A DNA stretch of 64,000 bases from Pseudomonas putida W15Oct28. Lineage in GTDB: Bacteria; Pseudomonadota; Gammaproteobacteria; Pseudomonadales; Pseudomonadaceae. Both the position numbers and the translations under genes were made by a program. Under the pieces are notes generated by a model. It had not been told where the DNA came from. It did no database searches and saw only the letters and a program-made list of their open reading frames with translations. The first letter of the stretch is position 1, and each line of letters opens with the position of its first letter. The stretch lies in contig NZ_JENB01000003.1 of assembly GCF_000708715.2 (NCBI RefSeq), positions 125,754 to 189,753 on the forward strand. The letters are read 5' to 3'. This document shows, one piece after another, positions 1-8,054 of this stretch.

Positions 1-27
1 CCGGTGCCATGCCACCTTGCAGCCGCA

Positions 28-645
28 TCAACTGCGCCCGCGCTGCTCCAGCATGACCAGCGCGCCAACAATCAGCGCCTGCATGCCCTCCTGCAACTCC
101 ACTTCCATCTCCGATTCTTCGCCAGCCCGGTCGGCCTCCAGCAGCGGCTCGCGCCCCGACACCGTGTACACCGTGTCGGCCACCGCAAAGCCATGGAACG
201 CCACCGTCGACAACAACCAGCGCGCCTGCTCCAGGCTCAGGCCGTAGGCCTGGGCGATGTGTGCCTGGTGGTCGTTGATCTTGTCGATCATCGCTTCTGT
301 CGCCGCCAGCCTGCGGATCACATACGGCGTCAACCCCGGGTGCGCTTTGACGAATGCCTGGACCGACGCGGCAAAGCGCGTCAGGTAAGCCTGCAACCCT
401 TCTGCACAATCCCCGCCTGCCGTAGGGATCTGCCAGCGCTGGAAAACCTCCTCGGCCACCAGGCACTTGAGCGCTTCGATGTTTGGCACGTGCTTGTACA
501 GCGCCATGTGGCTTACGCCCAACGCAGCGGCCACACCCACGAAGGTGAGGTTGGGCAGACCGATGGCGACGCTCACGTCGGCAATCCGTTCACGGGTGAT
601 GGTGCGAGGGCGACCGCGTCCGGGTGTGCGTTGTGGTGGTTGCAT
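28..645 (-). CDS. TetR-family transcriptional regulator
   Basis: A 205-residue TetR-type repressor. The N-terminal helix-turn-helix sits at about residues 13-60 (ITRERIADVSVAIG, then VAAALGVSHMALYKHV), followed by an all-helical ligand-binding domain. I chose the ATG at 645 because a strong GGAGG lies five bases upstream of it; an in-frame ATG at 702 has no such site and would run into the operator palindromes. The gene is divergent from the siderophore-uptake operon that begins at 755. Two inverted repeats in the 109-base gap are good candidates for its binding sites, so it probably controls itself and perhaps the uptake operon. The family is clear; the ligand and the targets are inferred. 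Confidence 0.88.
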   Translation of the reverse strand: MQPPQRTPGRGRPRTITRERIADVSVAIGLPNLTFVGVAAALGVSHMALYKHVPNIEALKCLVAEEVFQRWQIPTAGGDCAEGLQAYLTRFAASVQAFVKAHPGLTPYVIRRLAATEAMIDKINDHQAHIAQAYGLSLEQARWLLSTVAFHGFAVADTVYTVSGREPLLEADRAGEESEMEVELQEGMQALIVGALVMLEQRGRS

Positions 646-665
646 CGGTTCCTCCAGGCTTTGTG

Positions 666-687
666 AAGACAGTCTTGTAGCTGTCTT
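666..687. promoter_or_regulatory. Inverted repeat, candidate TetR operator 1
   Basis: AAGACAG (666-672) and CTGTCTT (681-687) form a perfect 7-base inverted repeat with an 8-base spacer. It lies just upstream of the TetR-family start codon and has typical TetR operator dimensions. Function is inferred from position and symmetry. Confidence 0.5.
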
Positions 688-701
688 GTCGGGTTTTCGC
701 A

Positions 702-728
702 AATTAGTTTATAGTCATGCAACTAATT
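702..728. promoter_or_regulatory. Inverted repeat, candidate operator 2 / promoter of uptake operon
   Basis: AATTAGTT (702-709) and AACTAATT (721-728) form a perfect 8-base inverted repeat with an 11-base spacer, 27 bases before the first transporter gene. GCAAAT (699-704) and ATTTGC (730-735), which resemble the outer halves of a Pseudomonas Fur box, flank it. TetR control, Fur control or both are possible. Confidence 0.45.
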
Positions 729-754
729 CATTTGCAGCTTTTCAGGCCCGCTTC

Positions 755-2548
755 ATGTCCGATTCATCAACGCCCCTTGACGATGCCGCCCCTTCAACCA
801 GCAAAGCCCGCAGCCCGCTCAGCCGTGTGCTCTCGCCCATTCGCGGGCGGTTGGCGCTGTCGGCATTTCTGGCCGCTGTAGGTTCGATGCTGGCTTTGGT
901 ACCGCTGGCAGGCATTGCGCACATCGCACACCTGGCCTTGAGCGAAACCGCCACATCGGGCGCCATTGGCCGGGCCATCGCAGCCAGCATCGCCAGCCTG
1001 TTCACCGGCATGGCCCTGATCACCGCGGCCGAAATGCTGGCGCACCAGGCCGACAACCACATCACCCACCACTTGCGCGTGGCGATCGGCCAGCGCCTGA
1101 TGCAAGTGCCACTCGGCTGGTTCAGCGAGCGGGCATCAAGCGAAGTGAAACGGGCCATGCAGGACGACATCGGCACACTGCACAGCCTGACCGCGCACTT
1201 TTTCACCACGCTGGGCCGCGCCGTGGGCGCCGTGCTGATTTCCGTGGCCTACCTGTTCGCCATGGACTGGCGCCTTGCCGTGGTCGTGCTGCTGCCCTTC
1301 CCGGCGTTCTTCCTGTTTCTGCACCGGGCCATAAAGGCCAGCGCAGCGCATATGGGTGATGTGGTTGCGGGCATGGGGCGCATCGACAACGCGGTGGTCG
1401 AGTTCGTCAATGGCATGCCGCTGGTCAAGGCATTCGGCGGGCGCGGCAACGCGCAGGACCGCTACCGTGCAGCGGTCGATACCTTTGCCGACACCTTCAC
1501 CGGTTTCACCCGCCCACTGGTGGCGGCGATGGCACGGGCCAATGCCTTGATCGCCCCGGTGACGGTACTGGGCATCGTGCTGCTGGCAGGCATGGCGTTC
1601 GTGGCCCTGGGCTGGATAGAGCCGCTACAGATACTGCCCTTTGCCCTGGTCACACCTGGGTTGTGCGCGCCGCTGCAGTTGTTGCACTACATCACCCACG
1701 ACCTCAACAACGCGGTGGGGGCGGCCCAGCGGGTGCAGGCCCTGCTTGACACCCCGGTGCTGCCCGCCCCTGCGGTTGGCAGCCTGCCCAACGGCAGCGA
1801 AGTGCGCGTAGAGCATCTGAGCCATGCCTACGCCCCCGGCAACAACGTGCTCAATGACGTCAGCTTCACCTTGGCCCCCGGTACCACCACCGCCATCGTC
1901 GGCCCCTCTGGTGCCGGCAAGTCGACCCTGGCGCGCCTGCTGCTGCGGTTCTTCGACCCCGACGCCGGGCGCATCACCCTGGGCGGCGTCGACCTGCGGC
2001 AGGTCGAGAGCCGCGAACTGCACCGACGCATCGGTTTCGTGCTGCAGGAGGTGCGGCTGATCCATGCCAGCGTGGCCGACAACATCGCCCTGGGTAAACC
2101 CACTGCAACCCGCAAAGAAGTCGAAGCGGCTGCGCGCCTGGCCAACATTCACGCACGCATCCTGCAACTGCCGCGTGGCTATGACTCGGTGGTGGGCGAA
2201 GACGCGCAATTGTCCGGGGGAGAAAAGCAGCGCCTGAGCATTGCCCGCGCCGTGCTGCTCGACCCGCCCGTGCTGGTACTGGACGAGGCCACCGCAGCCG
2301 CCGATGCCGAAAGTGAGGCGGCGATCCAGGATGCCCTGTCGCGTTTCGCCCGGGATCGCACCCTGCTGGTCATCGCCCACCGGCTGGACACGGTGATGCA
2401 TGCCGACCAGATCCTGGTGCTGGACCAAGGCGCCCTGTGTGAACAAGGGCGCCACAGCGAATTACTCACTCGCCAAGGCCTTTATGCACGGCTGTGGGCG
2501 CAGGGTGGGTATCAGGACACCGAAAAAAAGGCGCTGCCAGCATGCTGA
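755..2548 (+). CDS. Exporter-fold ABC transporter, permease-ATPase fusion (YbtP/IrtA type)
   Basis: A 597-residue half-transporter: an N-terminal six-helix membrane domain (about residues 30-330) and a C-terminal ATPase. Walker A is GPSGAGKST (near 383), the signature is LSGGEKQR (near 486) and Walker B is VLVLDEATAA. The ATG at 755 is chosen because upstream in-frame codons run through the operator region and the divergent regulator. The next gene starts inside its stop region (ATGCTGA at 2542-2548), so the two half-transporters are probably translationally coupled and form a heterodimer. Pairs of this kind in siderophore operons (YbtPQ, IrtAB) act as importers despite the exporter fold; the iron genes that follow support this, but the substrate is unknown. 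Confidence 0.85.
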   Translation: MSDSSTPLDDAAPSTSKARSPLSRVLSPIRGRLALSAFLAAVGSMLALVPLAGIAHIAHLALSETATSGAIGRAIAASIASLFTGMALITAAEMLAHQADNHITHHLRVAIGQRLMQVPLGWFSERASSEVKRAMQDDIGTLHSLTAHFFTTLGRAVGAVLISVAYLFAMDWRLAVVVLLPFPAFFLFLHRAIKASAAHMGDVVAGMGRIDNAVVEFVNGMPLVKAFGGRGNAQDRYRAAVDTFADTFTGFTRPLVAAMARANALIAPVTVLGIVLLAGMAFVALGWIEPLQILPFALVTPGLCAPLQLLHYITHDLNNAVGAAQRVQALLDTPVLPAPAVGSLPNGSEVRVEHLSHAYAPGNNVLNDVSFTLAPGTTTAIVGPSGAGKSTLARLLLRFFDPDAGRITLGGVDLRQVESRELHRRIGFVLQEVRLIHASVADNIALGKPTATRKEVEAAARLANIHARILQLPRGYDSVVGEDAQLSGGEKQRLSIARAVLLDPPVLVLDEATAAADAESEAAIQDALSRFARDRTLLVIAHRLDTVMHADQILVLDQGALCEQGRHSELLTRQGLYARLWAQGGYQDTEKKALPAC

Positions 2549-4299
2549 AAACCTTCGTTCGACTGCTGGGCGAAAGCGCCCCGGCCTGGCGCCGTTACCT
2601 GCTGATGACCGTGCTTTACGGGGTATTCAGTGGCCTGACCATCAGTACCCTGGCGCCGATCATGCTGCACCTGCTGAACAGCGAAATACGCGCTGCCAGT
2701 GCCTGGCTGGCCGTGCTGGCCGCCGGCATGACGCTGTGCTGGGCCTGGCGACATCGGGTGGAACAGGCCGGCATAAGCTTGGCGGCAGCGGTGCTGCAAG
2801 GCGGCCGTCAGCACATTGGCGCCCAGGTGGCACAGCTGCCACTGGGTTGGTTCACTTCCGACAACACTGCCCGGCTCGGGCATGTGATCACCCAGGGCAC
2901 GATGGCCGTGGCCCAGTTGCCGGCCCATGTGCTCACGCCCTTGATCAGTGGCAGCGTCACGCCGCTGGTGCTGGTGTTTACCCTATTCATCCTGCACCCG
3001 CCGATGGGCCTGATCGCCCTGCTGGCGCTGCCGGCGCTGGCCGCAGTACTGCTGTTCAGCGCACGCCTGGGGCGCCGCGCCGATCAGGCCTTTCACCAGC
3101 ACTTCGCCGCCGCCAGCCAGCGCATGGTGGAGTTCGCCCAGGCACAGTCGGTGCTGCGGGCCTTCAATGGGGCTGGCGGTGGCACGCGGTTGCTGGCGCA
3201 AAGCCTGGAGCGCCAGCGCAGCAGCGGCATGGGCCTGATCATTCGTGCTTCGCTGTCAGCACTGCTCAACAGCTGGGCCGTACAGGCAACGTTCGCCGCG
3301 CTGTTGGTGGCCGCGGGCCTGTGGTTCGGTAACCAGGCGGGTGGCCCGGCGCAGGGCGCAGTGGCGGTGATCGTGGCACTGGTGCTGGTCTGCCGCTTCA
3401 TCGATCCGCTGCAGGACGTGGCCAGCCATGTCGAGATCCTGCGCGGGGCCCATGGCCAGTTGCAGGAAATCGAACGGATCCTGGCAGCCAAGCCATTGCC
3501 AGAACCCGCCTCGCCTCAGCGGCCACTGGGCAGCGCAATCGACCTGCAAGGGGTGAGCTTGCGCTATAACCCCGCCGGGCCCGACGTGTTGCAGAACGTG
3601 AACCTGCACATCCCGGCAGGCAGCATGACCGCCGTCATCGGCGCCTCGGGTTCGGGCAAGACATCGCTGATGCGCCTGATTGCACGATTCTTCGATACCA
3701 CCGAAGGCAGTGTGCGCATTGGCGGCGTCGACGTGCGGCACATGGCCCGCACCTGCCTGACCGACACGGTCAGCCAGGTGCTGCAGGACACCTGGCTGTT
3801 CCAGGGCAGCATCGCCGACAACATCCGTATCGGCAAAGCCGGTGCCAGCGACGCCAAGGTGCTGCAAGCTGCGCACATGGCCGGCTTGGCGCACACCCTC
3901 GAACGGCTGCCCGAGGGCCTCGATACCGCCGTGGGCGAAGGCGGTGCGCGGCTTTCCGGTGGCGAGCGCCAGCGTGTGACCATTGCCCGTGCGCTGATCA
4001 GGCAAGCGCCAGTACTGCTGGTGGACGAAGCCACCGCCGCCCTCGATGCCGAGAACCAGGCCGTAATTGCCCGGACGCTGCACAGCCTGCGTGGGCGTTG
4101 CACCTTGGTGGTCATCGCGCACCAGCTCAGCACCGTGGCCATGGCCGACGATATCGTGGTGCTGGACGCCGGGCAGGTTGTCGAGCAAGGCGCACCGGCC
4201 ACACTGCGCGCCAATGGCGGGCACTATGCACGCATGCTCGAACAGCGCCACGCCGCCAGCGGCTGGCGCATCGGGGCAGCGAGGGTGGAACACGACTGA
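2542..4299 (+). CDS. Exporter-fold ABC transporter, permease-ATPase fusion (YbtQ/IrtB type)
   Basis: A 585-residue partner of the preceding half-transporter. The membrane domain covers about residues 15-300. The ATPase has Walker A GASGSGKT (near 365), signature LSGGERQRV (near 471) and Walker B VLLVDEATAALD. It starts at the ATG overlapping the upstream stop and itself overlaps the next gene by one base (TGATG at 4297-4301), so it sits mid-operon with tight coupling. By analogy with YbtQ/IrtB it should form a heterodimer that moves or processes a ferric siderophore at the inner membrane. Import is inferred from the neighbours, because the fold alone cannot tell import from export. Confidence 0.85.
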   Translation: MLKTFVRLLGESAPAWRRYLLMTVLYGVFSGLTISTLAPIMLHLLNSEIRAASAWLAVLAAGMTLCWAWRHRVEQAGISLAAAVLQGGRQHIGAQVAQLPLGWFTSDNTARLGHVITQGTMAVAQLPAHVLTPLISGSVTPLVLVFTLFILHPPMGLIALLALPALAAVLLFSARLGRRADQAFHQHFAAASQRMVEFAQAQSVLRAFNGAGGGTRLLAQSLERQRSSGMGLIIRASLSALLNSWAVQATFAALLVAAGLWFGNQAGGPAQGAVAVIVALVLVCRFIDPLQDVASHVEILRGAHGQLQEIERILAAKPLPEPASPQRPLGSAIDLQGVSLRYNPAGPDVLQNVNLHIPAGSMTAVIGASGSGKTSLMRLIARFFDTTEGSVRIGGVDVRHMARTCLTDTVSQVLQDTWLFQGSIADNIRIGKAGASDAKVLQAAHMAGLAHTLERLPEGLDTAVGEGGARLSGGERQRVTIARALIRQAPVLLVDEATAALDAENQAVIARTLHSLRGRCTLVVIAHQLSTVAMADDIVVLDAGQVVEQGAPATLRANGGHYARMLEQRHAASGWRIGAARVEHD

Positions 4300-5240
4300 T
4301 GCGTGTTGCATGGCTCATCCTGTTCCTGCTGTTGTGCGCGGCCTCACTGGCGGTCGGCGTTCGTGAGCTGGCCTGGACCCAGTTGCTTACCCTGCAAGGC
4401 GACGCCTGGCTGACCCTGACCGCAAGCCGCCTGCCACGCCTGGCCGCATTGATACTGGTGGGTGTCGGGCTGGCGGTATGCGGGGTGATCCTGCAGCAGA
4501 TCGTGCGCAACCGTTTCGTCGAGCCCGGCACCACCGGCGGGCTCGATGCCGCGCGCCTGGGCATCCTGCTGTCGCTGGGCCTGGCGCCCGCGGCCGGGGC
4601 ACTGCTGCGCATGCTGTTTGCACTGGCCGTGTGCTTTGCCGCCAGCCTGCTGTTTGTCGCCATCATCCGCCGCATACGCGCCCGCAACGCAGTGCTGGTG
4701 CCGGTCATTGGCCTGATGTACGGCGGCGTGCTGAGTGCGCTGGCCGAGTTCTACGCCTACCGCTTCAACCTGCTGCAAAGCATGCAGGGCTGGTTGTTGG
4801 GTGATTTTTCCAAGGTGGTGCAGGGCCGCTACGAAATCCTCTACCTGATCGTACCGATCGTGCTGCTCACCTACCTGTACGCACAACGCTTCACCGTGCT
4901 GGGCATGGGCGAAGGCATGGCCACCAGCCTGGGCCTGAACTACACCGCCAACGTGACATTGGGCCTGCTGCTGGTGGCGGTGACGGTGTCGGCCAGTGTG
5001 ATTATCGTCGGCGCCGTCCCCTTCGTCGGCCTGGTGGTGCCCAACCTGGTCGCCCTGCGTCATGGCGACAACCTGCGCCGCACCCTGCCACTGGTGGCAC
5101 TGGGCGGTGCGGCGTTGCTGCTGGTCTGCGACCTGCTCGGGAGGCTGCTGATCTACCCGTTCGAAGTGCCCATCGGCTTGACTGCAGGCGGCCTGGGCGG
5201 GCTGATCTTCCTCGGGCTGATCATCTGGAGGCAGCGATGA
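4299..5240 (+). CDS. FecCD-family iron-siderophore ABC permease (first)
   Basis: A 313-residue polytopic protein of the FecCD/BtuC family. It has the typical hydrophobic N-terminus, the TASRLPRLAALILVG segment after the first helix, the EPGTTGGLDAARLGIL region, and the GAVPFVGLVVPNLVALRHGDN loop that contacts the ATPase. The start overlaps the previous stop by one base. It should pair with the next gene as the two membrane subunits of a CeuBC/FatCD/VctDG-type ferric siderophore importer. The protein fed to it by the lipoprotein at 6948 is expected to be a ferric catecholate or related complex, but the exact ligand cannot be read from sequence. Confidence 0.88.
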   Translation: MRVAWLILFLLLCAASLAVGVRELAWTQLLTLQGDAWLTLTASRLPRLAALILVGVGLAVCGVILQQIVRNRFVEPGTTGGLDAARLGILLSLGLAPAAGALLRMLFALAVCFAASLLFVAIIRRIRARNAVLVPVIGLMYGGVLSALAEFYAYRFNLLQSMQGWLLGDFSKVVQGRYEILYLIVPIVLLTYLYAQRFTVLGMGEGMATSLGLNYTANVTLGLLLVAVTVSASVIIVGAVPFVGLVVPNLVALRHGDNLRRTLPLVALGGAALLLVCDLLGRLLIYPFEVPIGLTAGGLGGLIFLGLIIWRQR

Positions 5241-6178
5241 AAGGCCGACACTGCGTGTGGCTGGCCGTGGTCGCCCTGGCCACGCTGTTCGTGTTCGTCA
5301 ACGCCGGGGCGGACTTCGCCTACCTCATCCCCAAGCGCCTTGTGCGCCTGGCGGCCATGGTGATCGGCGGCGTGTGCGTGGCCTGCTCCGCCATTGCCTT
5401 CCAGACCCTTTCCGGCAACCGCATCCTCACCCCGGCGATCATGGGCTACGAGGCCGTGTACCTGCTACTGCAGGCGCTGCTGGTGCTGGGCATGGGCGTG
5501 CAGGGGCTGACAGTGCTCGGCAGTGACGGCAACTTCCTGCTGTCGGTGCTGCTGATGCTCGGTTACTCCTGGGCCCTGCACCGCTGGCTGTTTCGTGACG
5601 GCAAAAACAACGTGTACTTCCTGCTGCTGGTCGGCCTGGTGCTGACCATGGTCATGGCCACGTTCACCCAGTTCGTCCAGCTGAAAGTCAGCCCGGGCGA
5701 GTTCTCGATGCTGCTGGGCTACACCCAGGCTTCGTTCAACCGGGCATCGCCGCAGTTGCTGCTGTATTCGGCGGTGCTGGTGGCGGGCTTGTGTGTGCTG
5801 CTGGCCCGGACGGTGCCAGTGCTGGACGTGCTGGCACTCGGGCGCGACCAGGCCATTTCGCTGGGCGTGGACTACCGGCGCAACGTGCGCCTGCTGCTGG
5901 CGCTGATCGCAGCGCTGGTGGCGGTGTCGACCAGCCTGTTGGGGCCCACGGCATTCATGGGCGTGTTCGTCGCCAACATCACCTATGCCCTGGCCGGCAC
6001 CTTCCGCCACCGGGTCACCCTGGCCCTCGGCAGCGCCGTGGCCATTGCCGTGTTCATTGCCGCCCAGTTGCTGGTCGAGCATGTCTTCAACTACAGGACC
6101 ACCGTCGGCATCCTCGTGAACCTGGTGTGTGGCACCTACTTCCTCGCCCTGATGGTGCGCAAACGGGGAGCCGCATGA
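5237..6178 (+). CDS. FecCD-family iron-siderophore ABC permease (second)
   Basis: A 313-residue FecCD-type permease, the partner of the upstream subunit. Visible landmarks are RLVRLAAMVIGGVCVACS, TLSGNRILTPAIMGYEAVY and the GPTAFMGVFVANITYALAG loop that would couple to the ATPase. It overlaps the upstream gene by four bases (ATGA) and the downstream ATPase gene by four bases, so the permeases and ATPase are almost certainly made together. The family is clear, substrate specificity is not. Confidence 0.88.
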   Translation: MKGRHCVWLAVVALATLFVFVNAGADFAYLIPKRLVRLAAMVIGGVCVACSAIAFQTLSGNRILTPAIMGYEAVYLLLQALLVLGMGVQGLTVLGSDGNFLLSVLLMLGYSWALHRWLFRDGKNNVYFLLLVGLVLTMVMATFTQFVQLKVSPGEFSMLLGYTQASFNRASPQLLLYSAVLVAGLCVLLARTVPVLDVLALGRDQAISLGVDYRRNVRLLLALIAALVAVSTSLLGPTAFMGVFVANITYALAGTFRHRVTLALGSAVAIAVFIAAQLLVEHVFNYRTTVGILVNLVCGTYFLALMVRKRGAA

Positions 6179-6951
6179 TTACTGTCCACAACCTGCACAA
6201 AACCTATGGCAGCAAGGCGGTGTTGAGCGGGGTAAGCGCCAGCTTCCCGCGCGGGCAGCTGACCTCGTTGATCGGCCCCAATGGCGCCGGCAAGACCACC
6301 TTGCTGATGATGCTGGCCCGGCTGCTGGCGCCTGGCAGCGGAGACATACGCCTGGACGGGCAAAGCATCGACAACATCGCTATTGGCGACTATGCCCGAC
6401 GCGTCGCCACCCTGCGCCAGTCGGTCGACTTCAACCTGCGCCTGACCGTCGACGAACTGGTCGCGTTCGGCCGCTTCCCCTACAGCCGCGGTGCGCTCAC
6501 CCGGGAAGACCAGGTGGCCATCGACCAGGCCATCGCATTCCTTTCCCTTCAGCCATTGCGCCAGGCCTACCTCGATGAACTCAGCGGCGGCCAGCGGCAA
6601 ATGGCGTTTCTGGCCATGACCATCGCCCAGCAGACCGACTACCTGCTGCTCGACGAGCCGTTGAACAACCTCGACATGCGCCACGCCGTGCAGATCATGC
6701 GCGCCCTGCGCCGGCTGTGCGACGCGTTCGGCCGCACGGTGATCCTGGTGGTGCACGACATCAACTTCGCGGCCGCCTACTCCGACTGCATCGTCGCCAT
6801 GCAGGGCGGCCGGGTGCATTGCAGCGGCAGCGTCGAGCAGGTGGTCACCGAGCAACAGCTGCACGCGCTGTACGGGCTGGATTTCGAAATCACCCACGGC
6901 GCGCGCGGCCGCCTGTGCAACTACTTCAACCCACCCGGAGAACAGCAATGA
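6175..6951 (+). CDS. Iron-siderophore ABC transporter ATPase (FecE/CeuD type)
   Basis: A 258-residue ATPase of the FecE/BtuD class. Walker A is GPNGAGKTT (near residue 35), the signature is LSGGQRQMAF (near 135), Walker B is YLLLDEPLNNLD and the switch histidine lies in VVHDINFA. The start is the ATG overlapping the previous stop (ATGA); a longer in-frame extension would lie inside the permease gene. The gene overlaps the binding-protein gene by four bases. It energises the two FecCD permeases. The LNNLDMRHAV stretch after Walker B is typical of the CeuD/YclP branch, which handles catecholate-type siderophores; that last point is family knowledge rather than proof. Confidence 0.9.
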   Translation: MITVHNLHKTYGSKAVLSGVSASFPRGQLTSLIGPNGAGKTTLLMMLARLLAPGSGDIRLDGQSIDNIAIGDYARRVATLRQSVDFNLRLTVDELVAFGRFPYSRGALTREDQVAIDQAIAFLSLQPLRQAYLDELSGGQRQMAFLAMTIAQQTDYLLLDEPLNNLDMRHAVQIMRALRRLCDAFGRTVILVVHDINFAAAYSDCIVAMQGGRVHCSGSVEQVVTEQQLHALYGLDFEITHGARGRLCNYFNPPGEQQ

Positions 6952-7937
6952 ACCGCAACCACCCCGCCAGCGGCTGGCCATTGGCGCTACTGCTAGGCGC
7001 CACCCTCGCCCTGCACGGCTGCAACGAGCCCACGGCAACCACGGCGGCAACGGTGAAAACCGCGCAGCATGGCGACTACATGCCGGTTACCGTGCAGCAC
7101 AAGCTGGGCACCACCGTGATCAGTCAACTGCCACAGCGCGCGGTGGCGCTGGACATGAACGAAGTGGACTTTCTCGACCAACTGGGCGTGCCCGTGGCGG
7201 GCATGCCCAAGGACTTCGTGCCGCACTTTCTTGCACGCTACAAGGATGCCGGGCAAACGGCAGATGTCGGCTCGATCGTGCAACCCAACCTGGAGCGGGT
7301 GCATGCGGCGCGGCCTGACCTGATCCTGATCACTTCGCTGCAGGCCAACCACTATGGCGAGTTGAGCGAAATGGCGCCGACCCTGCACTTCGATGTGGAC
7401 TACCGCGACAGCGAAGCCGGGCATGTCGGCCTGGTCAGGCAGCACCTGCTCAGCCTTGGCCAGGTGTTTGGCAAGCAGGCCCTGGCCCAGCGCCAGGTTG
7501 ACGCACTGGAGGCCAGGCTGGCCCAGGCGCGCAACGTCACCCGCGACCGCCCGGAGCGGGCCTTGGTGGTGCTGCACAACAACGGCGCCTTCAGTGCCTT
7601 CGGCGTGCAATCGCGTTACGGCTTCATCTTCAACGACCTGGGCGTCAAGCCGGCCACCACCACCCTGGATACCGGCCTGCATGGCCAGCCGATTTCCAGT
7701 GAGTTCATCCAGCAGGCCAACCCCGACATCCTCTATGTGGTTGACCGCACCGCCGTGATGGAGCACCGCCCGATGATGACGGCAGACACCCTGGACAACC
7801 CCCTGCTGCGCCAGACCAACGCCTGGAAGCACGGCCGCGTGGTGTTCGTCGACCCACAGGCCTGGTACGTCACGGCCGCCAGCCCGACCTCACTGGCCTT
7901 GATCGCGGATGACGTGATCAGGGGGTATCAGGACTAG
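6948..7937 (+). CDS. Siderophore-binding lipoprotein of ABC importer (FatB/CeuE type)
   Basis: A 329-residue periplasmic binding protein. The first 25 residues form a lipoprotein signal ending in LALHGC, with Cys25 as the likely lipidated residue. The rest matches the FatB/CeuE/YclQ class: the early PQRAVALDMNEVDFLDQLG strand, then VQPNLERVHAARPDLILI, and the C-terminal NPDILYVVDR and WKHGRVVFVDPQAWY segments. It delivers the ferric siderophore to the two FecCD permeases. Its start overlaps the ATPase gene by four bases, and the receptor gene follows after about 120 bases. This cluster therefore has the full outer-membrane-to-cytoplasm path. Ligand identity is unknown. Confidence 0.88.
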   Translation: MNRNHPASGWPLALLLGATLALHGCNEPTATTAATVKTAQHGDYMPVTVQHKLGTTVISQLPQRAVALDMNEVDFLDQLGVPVAGMPKDFVPHFLARYKDAGQTADVGSIVQPNLERVHAARPDLILITSLQANHYGELSEMAPTLHFDVDYRDSEAGHVGLVRQHLLSLGQVFGKQALAQRQVDALEARLAQARNVTRDRPERALVVLHNNGAFSAFGVQSRYGFIFNDLGVKPATTTLDTGLHGQPISSEFIQQANPDILYVVDRTAVMEHRPMMTADTLDNPLLRQTNAWKHGRVVFVDPQAWYVTAASPTSLALIADDVIRGYQD

Positions 7938-7972
7938 ACACTGCCTTTTTGCAAATGCCCGCCACTGCGTTA

Positions 7973-7991
7973 GCACGTGATTCTCGTTTGC
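7973..7991. promoter_or_regulatory. Fur-like box upstream of the TonB receptor
   Basis: Positions 7973-7991 (GCACGTGATTCTCGTTTGC) match the common Pseudomonas Fur-box form GCAAATGATTCTCATTTGC at 16 of 19 bases by eye. It lies 63 bases before the chosen receptor start. An alternative upstream start codon at 7977 falls inside this box, which argues against it. Confidence 0.55.
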
Positions 7992-8054
7992 CTTACGTCT
8001 TCGCTTTTTAAAACCAAAAACACAACCAGCCATCTGTCCCTCTGGAGCCATCGC

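Noticed and set aside
7977..8054. An earlier GTG start for the TonB receptor
   Set aside because: It lies inside a Fur-like box and gives a poor, non-signal-like leader; the GTG at 8055 has a proper ribosome site and signal peptide.
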